Below, one piece after another: positions 12,777 through 23,944 of a stretch of 64,000 nt of DNA; the first letter of the stretch is position 1; each line of letters starts with the position of its first letter. This DNA comes from Xiphias gladius (Eukaryota; Chordata; Actinopteri; Istiophoriformes; Xiphiidae), in assembly GCF_016859285.1 (NCBI RefSeq), contig NC_053417.1, positions 12,665,706-12,729,705 of the forward strand, read 5' to 3'. Below the pieces are notes generated by a model. The model did no database searches. It saw only the letters and a program-made list of their open reading frames with translations, and was not told the origin of the DNA. The translations under genes were made by a program, and so were the position numbers.

Positions 12777-15700
12777 TTAGTATTCTTGTTCATGAGCAAC
12801 CGTTGTGTGGAAAGACATGTGTGTTACAGTTGCATTAATGGAAGTAACGGTGTCACCACCAAACCCGGAAGGTAAATCCCCACTGTGAGTCATCTTTTCA
12901 ATGTGGGGATCCAAACTGCTGCCCTCTGTCTGTGTGTGAGGTGAAATAATTGTGGACAATTCTGCCGTCATCTCTTCGAATGGAGCTCTCTTGTTTGGTT
13001 GCCCTGAAGGGACAGCAGAGCGGTGCAACAACAGTTGTTCTGTGGTTAAACTCTCATTTTTAAAGTTGAGCATGGACACAGCTGTGATGTTTGCACCAGG
13101 AGAGGATGTGATGTATGATGCGGCAGGCCCGGCTGTGGAGGTATGAGTTCATCATTTTAGTAAAGGTGAAATTAATTAACATCCAAAAGCGATATTTATG
13201 ATCCCACATTTTTAATGACTGAATAATAACAACACTAACAAAAATCTATTTCAGCTTCCCTGCAGTAACTTCTGGTTTATTATTATTATTCCACCAAATT
13301 GACTTCCTAGTTAAAGCCCCCCTCTACTCAAAACTGTTGTTCTTACTGTTACTTCTCTTAAATGTTTGAGTTTCACTTTCCATAGTGATATACATAATGT
13401 GCAGAGTTTGACACTAGAGGGCTGTTTTCATATTGACTTGCTCAAGGGGGAAATTTCGTCTGAGCTCAACTTAAATCTGAGTTTAAGACATGTAAACATG
13501 CACTGATTTTGTGACATCACAACTAGTTTTTGGAACAAATCATAGACAAGTATGTAACTTAAACAAGTGTGATTTAGAAAACATGAAGAAGGGAAGAAAG
13601 AGTAGATGTAATTTTTTTTTTCCAAGGTAATCAAACTTTTTTCGGAAATATCATCTGATATTTTCACATCATATTTTTTCAGTGTGTTCAAACATGTCTG
13701 GAGTGGATCTTTATCCCAGAAAGTTTAACATTTTTAGATTATTGTGACTGTAAGAATTGTAATTGCAAGTAGGCTCTCAACAATGGTATCGTCGGTCATG
13801 ATTTGCAGGTTATCATACACAGGTCAAATGGAGTTTTGGTAATTGTTTATGTGATTGTAATGGTTGATTTTTTAAACTACCACTGAAGGATAATACAGTT
13901 AAATGTGCTAAAAGAAAAGGAAAGTTAATGCAGATACAAGTTGGTCAGGATACTGTTATATATAAAAATAGAAAACACACTAAACAAAACTCGTCATGTC
14001 TCTAAGATATAAGCTCAAAACGTATGTTTTTTGGCCTTTCTTTTGTTGTTTATTGTAGTCATTTGATTTTCTTACCATATATATCACTTTTAGAATTTTT
14101 TCTATCTCACTTTAAACTGTGTGAAAGGTGTTAAAGTTGAAAGATTGAGTGACTGTCTGAGCAACAAACAAAATTAAGAGCCTGGTGTGACTGCAATAAA
14201 AGCCTTGCAATGGCTAGTGGTCAAAATATCATCCAATAATTAATCACCACTTTAGTTTTACTGTGCTCGTCAGCAGAACACTTACCTGTGCATGGCAGTG
14301 TGTTCTCCATGGTCCAATGCATTTTGTGATTTGTCTCTTTGAAGGTGAGCACAACATCCACCCTGTAGAATGACTGCAGGAGTTGTTCGCTATCTGCGCA
14401 AGTCTGTAAAACAAACTGGGTTTAGTCTTTTTACACTGTAATGAATCCTTAAGGCAAAAGACACACAGTACTCACGTCTCACCAAATATCAGAAACTGAC
14501 CAATCTATAAGACACCAAATGGACCATCATGATAAATAAGTCTGGGTTGGAAAATGTAGGAGTGCTAACTGTTGTTTCAGCACCAACCTTGGTCTCGAGT
14601 ATTTGGGTTGTAGGAATGGTCAGTGTCACAAATTCACTCGTCTCATGCACAGTGAAATTATCTGTCTGGTTCACCGACACATCGCTGACTGTCAGTCCTT
14701 CATCGTCATAGCTGCCTCGCTTAGTCAAGCCCATGCGTCGTTTGAAAATGTGCAGCACAGTCTCCTCTGCTGTGGACATAGTCACTAAAATTTACATCAG
14801 GGATAGAATGTGTTACTTGAATCATTGGTGGAAAGTAACTGAGTACATTTACTCAATTATTGTACTTAAAAACAAATTTGAGGGTCTTGTCCATAAGAAT
14901 TTCCATTTTATGCTACTTTATACTTCTATTTCCATAAACTGCAGAAGGAAATATTGTACTTTTTAGTGCACTGCATTTAGTTGAAAGATGTAGTCACTAG
15001 CTAATTTTCAGATTAAGAGTTTATATTAAAAAAAACTTATGATAAGATCATAAAATGTAATTTATTGTTAAGATTAAACAAGTGGCTCCCAACCTTTTCA
15101 GCTTGTGACCCCCTTACAAAAGAACAGTGTCTACTTGGGTCACCTCTAAACCTTTCAGATGTTTTCATTCAGTATCCATTCAGATATTTTCCAAAGAGGT
15201 AAAATATTATGCAACATTCAAAAGTCCAAAAAGTGAATAAAAATTTGTGTAGCAGAACTTTGTTTTTTCTTCTTTCCCAATCTTATTAATGATTTTATGA
15301 TCCCTCAGATTTATCTTCTGACCCTTTGGAGGTGGCAAGACCACAAGGTTGGGAACCACTGGACTAAACTATGTTACTTCATATAAAGTCGTTACATGAT
15401 TATGTTGTACCACTTCCACCATGTACAACAGTGAAATGCTACATTTGAATTAATGGATCAGTATTAATCTAATTATGTAATAATAAATCACTGACAGTGG
15501 CTATTATTCTGCAGAACAAGTAATTTTACTTTGGATACTTTAAGAACATCTTGCTGTAAACAGCAAGAGTTTGGATGGACTTTAGGACTTTTACTTATAG
15601 TGGAGGATTTTTACATTGTCGTCATGGTACTTTTATTTACGCAAAAGATCTGAGCACTACCCCTAACTGGGATAAACATGTTAAAGCCACAATGATGTGG

Positions 15701-17237
15701 CGAAGGAAAATAACTCCCAGTTTTGATTCTCTGCTTGCTACCCACCTTTTGGACACACAGCTTCCATACTGTAGGCATACTGACCACTGACCAGCTTCAA
15801 GGCCAAGAATTCCCCTTCATTTTCCATTACCTGTGTTAACCATAAAGACAGTCAGAAATAATTTAGTGAATTTCATCTGTAATGTTGCCAATGGTCACTA
15901 GGTGGCAGTAAGACGCGTGGGCGTCCTTACCCTCACAGGGCTCAAGATCTCCCTCCTCCTGCCTTGGACTTTAATGTCTGGTCCATCCATGTCAGTGTTC
16001 ATCTGGATCAGGCTGGCATCCTCCAGAGCTACAACGAAGTGGTCGCTCAAAGACAGTGACCACTGCAGCTGTGATGCAAAACCAAACATGCAAGCAGAGA
16101 AACACAGTCAAAGACAGATTCCTTCTTTTTTCTCTCTCTCTCATCCATACACATCTACAAAGGTATTTAAGCACATTTATAATGCATTTGTATGACTGAA
16201 ATCAATCACTACCTCATTATTCCAGTTGTCATAGGGAACTTGTCTGATCACCTGAAGAAACACACAAATCTCATCAGAATAACAAAGCAAGCCAAAATAC
16301 AAGGTTGAAATATAGAGAAAATGCCAAATGAAAACAGTTGAATGTTGACCCACATATGATGAACTCCAGTGAGCATTTACCTGAATATGCTCTGGGTCAC
16401 AATGGATTTGCTCTCTGTCGGGCAGTACAGAAACCACTGGGCAGGTCATCATGAAACTGTGAGGTCTGCTTTCGAACCGATTTATCCTCGTCACCAAATT
16501 CAGCGTAAGCACATGGAAGCCATGCTGAATAGTCACAGTACAATCAGACATTTGTCACCACCGAGCCAGGCTGCAAAGGTCAATTTCAGAGTCTGTATAT
16601 ATGAATTACATATTTCTTAAAAGAGTGACATACCTGTTGCTGGACAAAACATCCAGTGTAACTGACTCTAAAAATAAAGTTCTTGTCAGAATCTTTGTGC
16701 AGTGAGAATCCACAGGCAGACAGCTTGAGGTTTAGGTGATCCAGAGATGCAAGGTTGACTTATGGAAAGAAAAAGGTGATTCTGAAGCAAAGCATTTTAT
16801 CTCACATTTATATCAATATTTTGCCATATTTTTACTGTGTCCAATTACCTTGGATTCTTAAAGCCCCAGACAGCCAGAAACCCAACCCTTCCGATCTCGC
16901 GCTGTGAATCCACATTTCCATGTATTCAGAAAAACATGTCACATCTCCCTCTGAAAATGCAAGTACATATTCTCAGATACCACATGAAAGCATTGTAAAC
17001 ATCTGTAGTTATCGCAGAACAAAGGATTACCTGTTGATTTTGCTGTTGTGGAATCAACCCATTCTCTTTTCTGAAGGGACAACACATTCCTCATGATAAA
17101 ACACTGTAAAACACTGTAGAAAAGAATGTAGAGTTGAGCTTATATTTTGAAGATGGTGAATAGTTTAAGTCCATTTTTGCACAACGATATGTCACTCACA
17201 TCGTTCTAAGAAGTTTGCCGAATCTTATCTGACCCAT
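12777..17237 (-). CDS. ciroz: CIROZ (C1orf127-like) ZP-N domain protein
   Basis: Eleven coding exons (minus): 17200-17237, 17031-17113, 16849-16950, 16634-16758, 16381-16524, 16213-16251, 15931-16068, 15831-15876 (tentative), 14588-14784 (acceptor at 14785 or 14770), 14286-14403, 12777-13132 with TAA. They sum to 1386 nt, a 461-residue protein, and every junction keeps phase. The ATG at 17237 precedes a hydrophobic segment (TIVLQCFIM) that resembles a signal peptide. The next exons carry zona-pellucida-like modules with spaced cysteines (VTCFSEYMEMWIHS, KLSACGFSLH, VSYTGCFVQQQ). Identification rests on these ZP-like modules plus the head-to-head position beside TARDBP, where human CIROZ lies. 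Family knowledge: CIROZ is an extracellular protein of the ciliated left-right organizer, needed for laterality and lost in some lineages. The 46-nt exon leaves a 54-bp intron, so that join is the weakest. The last exon is Ser/Thr-rich with no membrane anchor. The domain reading is firm; the orthology is good but unproven. Confidence 0.8.
13133..14285 (-). other. CIROZ last intron
   Basis: The intron is bounded by donor GTAAG (RC of 14281-14285) and acceptor CACAG (ending at 13133); the phase joins as TGC ACA G|CC GGG. AT-rich with no open exon on either strand; nothing else recognised. Confidence 0.6.
14826..15662 (+). repeat. Dispersed teleost repeat copy 2, with a nested element
   Basis: It begins GGTGGAAAGTAACTGAGTAC and ends near GCAAAAGATCTGAGCACTAC, the same family as at 2228, 37345 and 38915. 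Nested at about 15083-15370 is a block whose ends are inverted copies of one another (GTGGCTCCCAACCTTTT and AAGGTTGGGAACCAC), so a second element probably inserted into the first. Both lie in the CIROZ intron between the tentative 46-nt exon and the 14588 exon. Confidence 0.65.
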
Positions 17238-18775
17238 GACACTTCCGCAGACGAAAACCTCAGTGGGCAGTCTGCCTCTGGCCTATTTGTAGGTAAGGTG
17301 CCGGGGCTGATGTTACTGGGGAGGAGAAAAAAAACAAAAAAACAGGTGTGTTTACTTTGACATGTTAAAAGCAAGTGACAAAAAAGTCACAAATAATGAT
17401 CACTCTCTTCAGCATGTGTGAAAAACAGGTTTTAAAGCAGCTGTAAACCTTCTACCTTGAATATGTTTTGTAATTAAAGAATCTGTGATCACGATCTATT
17501 ATAAATTAACGCTTAACATCCACTGTTCTCATTTTATTTCTTCTTAAGTAGCTTTAAATAATGCTATGCCACAGCATCACATATATTTTGTATCACCTTG
17601 TTCCAGCTCTTCATTGATATGATATTTACACTGAAAGAAAACTTTCAAATCAAACAAACTCACCTTTGTTTTGTATGGCTGCACCATTCAATCAAAAAAA
17701 AAATATATATATATATTTTAGAATTCTTACATCATTTTATACATATGTTTCCAAAATTTATCCCGGCATGTTTGGTATCTATGGAAACTTTGGGACCTAC
17801 ACTAGAAATTAAAATTACTTTAATTTATAATTATTTGGCTGCACAGAATACGTTTGGAATGGCTTGAAGACTGGTGGATCAGTTGGGTGTTGCTGTTTGA
17901 CCTTATGACAGCCTAAATTTAGACAAATATCATTTTAGGCCAATGAGACATATCACAATAATAATTATAGCGTATTCGAGTATCTGAAAATATTAGCCAG
18001 AAAGCGAATAAAACAAAGATTGATCTCTTAAACTAAGGAGGAAAAATTCACATGACCCGTGGTTGCATGGTATTAAACATTCTTGAAAAAATTTCTCAGT
18101 GTGCACCTTTTGTTTGGGTTTTTTAAGGGGTATCTTTATGGTTGGACTTCAAAGGGTACAGCAGGACCTTTAAACTTTTCCTGTTGAGAGTTATGTAACA
18201 CGACAAAATTAATGAATTTAACAAAATAGCGTGTAAGTCACTTTTATAAAAAGTTAACAGACAATTGTGAGTCTGAAGTCAAACGTTTAAATTAAAGTTT
18301 TTAATTTTTATTTTTTGTCATCCCTACAAAAGTCAACAGTGTGCCCTCCCAACTCGATGATGTCATATTCACAAGGTGAGCAGCCATTTTGTTAGCCAGC
18401 TTTGAGGTTAGAGAGGCTACCAGCTTTGGTCTGACGATTTTGTGCATACATTTCGTAGAATAAGGTAGCTTTTCGATCTTTATATGTAGGTACAGTTTTT
18501 GACAAAACGCTCGCAGACAAGAGGAGGACTCGTGTGTTTGTTGACACAACGCTAAACTAGATGGTCATTCATTTTTGAAGCTGCCTATAGTTTGCTAGCT
18601 AGTTAGCTCGGCTGGCTAAGTTGTTTACGCGTGCCGTTAGAGGGAAAGAAAACATTCAGCTCTCATGGCCGCCAACTATTAAATGTGAGAGAGTTGTGGA
18701 GTCGTTGTTTCACACAGTTTTTCAGTCTGCGTTTGACTGCTCTTGTATTTCAGTTGCTTCACCCATTTAGCGGAG
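17238..18775. promoter_or_regulatory. Divergent CIROZ/TARDBP upstream region and TARDBP 5' exon
   Basis: This is the 1.65-kb space between two genes transcribed away from each other. The right part (about 18350-18775) is less AT-rich, with GCTAGCTAGTTAGCTCGGCT and several CpGs, as expected near a housekeeping promoter. A probable noncoding TARDBP exon ends at 18775 with CGGAG followed by GTAAAC; TTCTCAG at 18880-18886 would be the matching acceptor just before the coding ATG. TARDBP genes usually have a noncoding first exon. No TATA box stands out. The left part (17340-18300) is AT-rich with no recognised feature. Confidence 0.5.
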
Positions 18776-18891
18776 GTAAACTTGAGCGAAGACCGACGTT
18801 TCAAACTTGTGTGCATCATCCCAGTGTTAACTAATAACTAAAGCTATATCAGCTGATTGCTCCTGGACCAGCACTCAGCTTCTCAGAGACC

Positions 18892-21800
18892 ATGTCTGAG
18901 TTGTACATCCGTGTGGCTGAGGATGAAAACGAGGAGCCGATGGAAATCCCCTCGGAGGACGACGGGACTGTTTTGCTGTCCTCGGTAGCAGCACAGTTTC
19001 CAGGGGCGTGCGGGCTGCGGTATAGGAACCCGGAGTCCCAGTGCATGAGGGGAGTCCGGCTTGTGGAGGGTGTCCTGCATGCACCCGAGAACGACTGGGG
19101 AAACCTGGTCTACGTCGTCAATTATCCCAAAGGTGAGGCGGGTGTCGGTATAAATGACTGGAGCTCCTCCAGTTATTCCTGCAGCTACGGTATATGGCGA
19201 TCAGTCCACAAACATTCCAGTTTGTTAGGTATACCTAGCTACAACAAAGGCAGCCTAATACAGTAGCAATGCAGTTTGTTTCTAATATTTAGCAAAACCT
19301 CACTGAGATAAATGGTCAAAATAATGGGAACACCTCTCAGTATAGTCCAATATACAGTAATTCAACAGCACCACAAACTGCAGGCTCCAAAATGCCCATG
19401 AAGTGGAATCAGTGCCTTTCTGCAGGGCTTGTTTTATTAGACAACATTTATTTCAGCAGGTTGTATGGAAGAAATTCCCTGGGTCCAGTTAAGGCAAATC
19501 TCGATGCTGCAGTACATAATGTTTTTAGACAACTTTGCTTCCAGCTCTGTGGCTGCTGTTTGCGACAGGCCCTTTATTTTTTCAACATGACAGTGCCCCT
19601 TTGAACAAAACGAGGTCCATAAAGAAATTATTTCCTGAGTTTGGTGTGCAAGAACTTGACTAGGTGCACAGAGCCCTGACCTCAACCCCATCCAGTACCA
19701 TTGGAATGAACTGGAGCAATGGCTGCAAGCTAGGTCTTATCACCAAATGTCAGTGTTTTTGTGACTGAATGGGAGCAAATCCCTTTGAAAAGTCGTGTGG
19801 AAAGCCTTCACAGAGGAGCGGAGGCTTTTACGGCAGCATATTATTTCCCATTGTTTTAGAATGATATACTCAATCATACGGGGTCTGCATTCTTATGTCC
19901 ATGTAGTGTATATTGATTTCTGTGCATCACTGTCACCACTAAACAGCTGAGAGCTCAGAGGCTCTAGGTTTGACCTTTGACCTCTTTTCAGGAAGATTTG
20001 TAATTACATGTGATTGTCTTTTTGTACTGATATAATTCAAATCTGTATATTCTTCAAAGACAACAAAAGGAAGATGGAGGAAATAGATGCTGCTTCAGCT
20101 GTGAAAATCAAGAGGGGCTTTCAGAAGACATCAGATCTCATTGTCCTTGGGCTGCCTTGGAAAACAACCGAACAAGACCTGAAAGATTATTTCAGTACCT
20201 TTGGGGAGGTCATCATGGTGCAGGTAGTGATGCCTCATCTGGCTGTGAATATTTTCTTTTTGGTTAATATTTCTTTGCCTGACTTTGAGTGTAATAAAAA
20301 TATGTCTTTTATATTTCTGATTTAGTGAAATTTGGGAAAAAACCTTGCATTTCCTCTGTGTTCACTACAGGTCAAGAGAGATGCAAAAACTGGCAACTCA
20401 AAAGGTTTTGGGTTTGTCCGGTTCACTGACTACGAGACGCAAACCAAAGTCATCGCTCAGAGACACATGATTGATGGACGATGGTGTGATTGCAAACTTC
20501 CTAACTCAAAGGTAAGTTTAGCACCATTTGTTTAGCACAGAGAATGGTCAGGAACCTCATGGTATAATTTGATTTAGATTGTCTTTAGGTCAAGGTCCAT
20601 TGGAATATGTTTTGGTGGTCATCTGGAGTTAATTTGAGTTTTTTTTGTTGTTGTTGGGAAAGTTGCAGTCTACAGTTTAAAGCACACTTGCTAGTTTTGT
20701 ATTTAAAAGTTATGTTAAACCTGGAAGACAAATTGCAAACGTTGAAAATTTAAAGATTGTTCAGAACTGGCTGTGTTTGCTTCTACCTCCTAATTTGACT
20801 TAAAAATTTTGAAAGGATACATTCACTGCATTGCAATGGATGAAGTCATCTGCTTTAGTTTTGCAACATAATGCATGTCACAATTGTTTATTTAATGTTG
20901 GAAAAATAAATCTGAATTAGTTAGCAACATGACTTAAAAAAAACAAATGTAGATTATTTAATTTATGGCTATGCCTGTTTTTCCTCTCAGGCGTGTCCTG
21001 ATGAGCCAATGCGGAGCCGTAAAATCTTTGTTGGCCGCTGTACAGAGGACATGACAACTGATGACCTGAGGCAGTACTTCATGCAGTATGGTGAAGTCAC
21101 TGATGTCTTCATCCCCAAACCTTTCCGGGCATTTGCATTTGTCACATTTGCTGATGACCAGGTGAGATTCATCATAAATGGCAGAGTTTGAATATTAGTA
21201 GATGTAATACAACCAAGCTGAGGTAGTTACTATGCCCTGTATTATTGTAGACAGTGAAAAAAACTGTACAAGACAAGTGCATCAGTCATACTGTGTTACA
21301 AATATTACAAATTACAAGCATAGAAATATGGTATATGAATGCGGGGAAAAAGAGTATAAATTATTTTAAGGGGTGCATCACACTGCAAGTATTAGAGATG
21401 TTGAACACTAGGAAAAGGAGACAACAGTGTAAGATTAAGTTTGGGGTATATAGTAAGTGCATGTGATAACAGTGCCATCATGACCGCACTGATAATCTTC
21501 TCCTCACTTATTTCTCAGGTCGCCCAAGCCCTGTGCGGAGAGGACCTGATCGTCAAGGGTGTCAGTGTGCACATCTCCAATGCTGAGCCCAAACATAATA
21601 ATAGTAGGCAAATGATGGATCGAGGGCGGTTTGGGGCTGGTGGGTTCAGTCAGGGCTATGGCAGTAATCGCGGTGGGCTAGGCAGCGGTAGCAGCGGGGT
21701 TAACTTTGGGGCTCTCGGTCTTAACCCGGCAATGGTGGCTGCTGCCCAGGCAGCTCTGCAGAGCAGTTGGGGAATGATGGGCATGCTGGCTAACCAGCAG

Positions 21801-21992
21801 GGTCTGACCACAACGGCAGGCACAGCCACTACAACCCGAGACCAGACCTATAGCTCTGCCAGTACCAGCTACAGCAGCCCCAGCTCAGCTAGCCTCGGTT
21901 GGGCTGCAGGCACTAATACCGCCTCCAACAGTGGCTTCAGCTCCGGCTTTGGCACGTCTATGGAGTCTAAGTCTTCTAGCTGGGGAATGTAG
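18892..21992 (+). CDS. tardbp: TDP-43 (TAR DNA-binding protein 43)
   Basis: Five coding exons: 18892-19132, 20060-20223, 20371-20511, 20991-21161 and 21519-21992 (TAG); 1191 nt, 396 residues. The order is as in TDP-43: N-terminal oligomerisation domain (residues 1-80), bipartite nuclear localisation signal (KRK near 83-85 and KIKR), RRM1 (about 105-178) with RNP motif [11 protein letters not shown]2 (about 192-262) with FRAFAFVTF, and a low-complexity tail. That tail holds the conserved helix [20 protein letters not shown] and ends SSSWGM. The protein shuttles through the nucleus, binds UG-rich RNA and controls splicing and mRNA stability. The tail is shorter than the human one (414 residues in total) and richer in Ser/Thr than in Gly/Asn. 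Residue numbers run one ahead of human because of an extra Leu at position 4. Zebrafish has tardbp and tardbpl; I cannot decide which copy this is. The start is the conserved MSE; splice sites are all GT-AG and in phase. Confidence 0.97.
19218..19910 (+). mobile_element. MITE fragment plus Tc1-like transposase relic in TARDBP intron 1
   Basis: The left part (19218-19400) carries TTAGGTATACCTAGCTAC and CAACAGCACCACAAACTGC, matching the terminal and internal words of the fold-back element at 30264-30722. The right part (about 19560-19880) translates in broken frames to pieces typical of fish Tc1/mariner transposases: a version of the HD.AP motif (ACAGTGCCCCT), then KTRSIKK and FGVQELD, followed in another frame by the QSPDLNP motif (CAGAGCCCTGACCTCAACCC). 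Stops and frameshifts make it inactive. The end near TGTAGTGTATA resembles the tail of this Tc1 type. Confidence 0.7.
20512..20990 (+). other. TARDBP intron 3 (479 bp)
   Basis: Bounded by AAAG|GTAAGT and TTCCTCTCAG|GC. T-rich, with no repeat or exon recognised. Confidence 0.8.
21162..21518 (+). other. TARDBP intron 4 (357 bp)
   Basis: Donor CAG|GTGAGA and acceptor ATTTCTCAG|GT separate RRM2 from the low-complexity tail. Read-through from exon 4 stays open for nine codons (VRFIINGRV) and then reaches TGA at 21189-21191, so retention would give a 248-residue protein without the tail. Confidence 0.75.
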
Positions 21993-23944
21993 ATAGCTTC
22001 GAGTTGACCTTTTTTGTAGCTATTAAGCTAATCTGGTAAGTATACCTACAGGGGGGGAACTGCTTATATCTTTTTTCCAGTTATTTAAAAATACACTGCC
22101 TTTCGTTTTTCAAGAGAAAATTTGTACTTGCATGTGACTGATGATGTAGTCATGCACTGAATGGGTGAAAAATTTAATTTGTTAGATGAAACTGCCACGC
22201 TACCTTTTTTGTTTTTGAGAAAATGTTACACAGAGATGATTGTGCATGCGAGATAAATATTTATAAACATGCACAAGTTTCTCAAGAGCTCATCAGCCCC
22301 TTGTAAAATGGGCTTGGTAGAATTATATATCTGTAAGCAGTTGATTGCATCTTTTTGTTTGTTTTTGTTTGACGTCATTTGGAAACGCCTTCATGAAAAT
22401 CTCTTCTGCAGTTCACCAACTCTTTCCCAATTTCCCGGGAGGAAGCGCCTCATTGGCAGCAATGTTCGACAGATCTCAGTATCAGTTCCCCTCTTCCCAT
22501 GTGTAAATGCTTTGTCATCAAAGAACACAGCTTCACTCTGCATATACTGTGTTAGACGGTGGGTGTTCTTTTTTCCTCTCCCCTTTTTATGGATATAGAA
22601 ATCTTGTCTGCTCTAGTCGCTTTTCCAAGATCAATGAGTGGGATTGGTGTTGGACGGAGTGAGAGTGAGCGAACGGGAGAGCAAAATGAAAGGAAGCAAG
22701 TGTGAGAAGGACTGTTTGTGCAAAGGTTTTTTGTTTTCTTTTTTTTTTTTCTTTCAAAGAGACAAATGCCTGCGAGAGTTGAGAAGAACCTGTGGCTTTG
22801 TGCGAATGTGAGAGGAAGAAGCAAGTACGAGTGTGTTCCTAATGGCCATCACAAGGACATTTATTGCGTCTTGAGATCCCTAAGGTCTCTGCTTTTTCTC
22901 ATCGTTTTCTATCAACTTTGATTCTTTAAACACAGTGAAATGTCAAGTGCAATGAGTATTTGTATCCTTTCATAGCTTTCTCCTGCTGTCTGATTTGATG
23001 TGAATGCTGTGTCTGGTTGTGTGTTTTATTTTCACCTTGTTATCACCCTCTCTGTGTGAAAATGTGACTGTGCTGTTGAAGACTGTGTGGGGAAAAAACA
23101 CTGAAAGTGTGTTGAAGTTTGCAAGTGAGCTCAGAGGTTGATGTGGTGAATGTTTGACAAGTTCCCATTGAAAGTTTGTGTTTGAAGTGGTTACGAATGC
23201 ATTTTGTTTTGTGAATCAAAGGGAAGTCTGAAATAAAACTGAATTTGACTAGGTATAATACCCTCTTGACAGTGACTTATTTTTGACTTTACATTAATTG
23301 AACTGCCAACACTTTAATTCACATGTATAGGGACCTCGGACATGGACATCCCAGGTTTTCGTCTGAACCATGGTTCGAGTCAGTTATGGAGAAGCTGAAG
23401 ACATTGGTGGGTGGGCGAGTGCAAACCAACTATGGAATTTCTGCACGACTGCCCAAATCCTGAAAAGGATCTTCCTCATCTCACTAGCAAGAAACCTTGG
23501 ACCATCCCTAAATGAAATTTAGAGTGGACCATACTCAATTGGGCTGAGGTATTTGTATATACCTACAAACGTCAGAAATAGGATCCGAGTCACACCTGCA
23601 TGTTGGCAGTGATCATACTTACTTTTTTCCAAACTGGTGAAACCCAAAGCCTGCCTTAAATCTTGAAACATGCGTTTCTGTCAGTAAATACTTTATTCTT
23701 TGTCATCATAAGTTACTGATAGCGCACTGAAGTACTAACTAGTAGGTTTCTTTTCAATGTGGTCAAAAGTAATTTCAACAAGGCAGGAAGTGTTCTTGTT
23801 ATTTCGTTTACCTTGATTGTAAAGTGGTTGAAATGAATGAGCTGACTGATTTTTCAAGGGACTTAAACAACTGATTGAACATGCCAGCAAGAATTCACAC
23901 TTTGTATATTGAAAGATTTTAGCATTGCGGTGTAAAATAAAAGT
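21993..23944 (+). other. tardbp: TARDBP 3'UTR with two polyadenylation signals
   Basis: Sequence after the TAG with AATAAA hexamers at 23232-23237 and 23936-23941, so a short and a long 3'UTR are likely. Between about 22620 and 23220 it is rich in UG/GUG words (TGTGTCTGGTTGTGTG, AATGTGACTGTG, GTGTGTTGAAG). TDP-43 is known in mammals to bind UG-rich sites in its own 3'UTR and thereby lower its own mRNA, so this stretch is the natural candidate for that element. The ORFs here are not genes. Confidence 0.75.
22620..23220 (+). promoter_or_regulatory. Candidate TDP-43 autoregulatory UG-rich element
   Basis: Dense but interrupted GU/GUGU words lie just upstream of the proximal AATAAA. The position and composition fit the TDP-43-binding region described in mammalian TARDBP; function here is inferred. 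Confidence 0.5.

Noticed and set aside
16177-16551. Reading the CIROZ exon from the ATG at 16551
   Set aside because: An in-frame TGA lies just upstream, while acceptor ACTATTCAG at 16525 joins the previous exon in phase (VQQQ|HGFHVL), so the upstream part is intron.
22269-22921. ORFs inside the TARDBP 3'UTR
   Set aside because: They lie after the TAG in the same transcript and have no conserved domain; T-runs keep them open.
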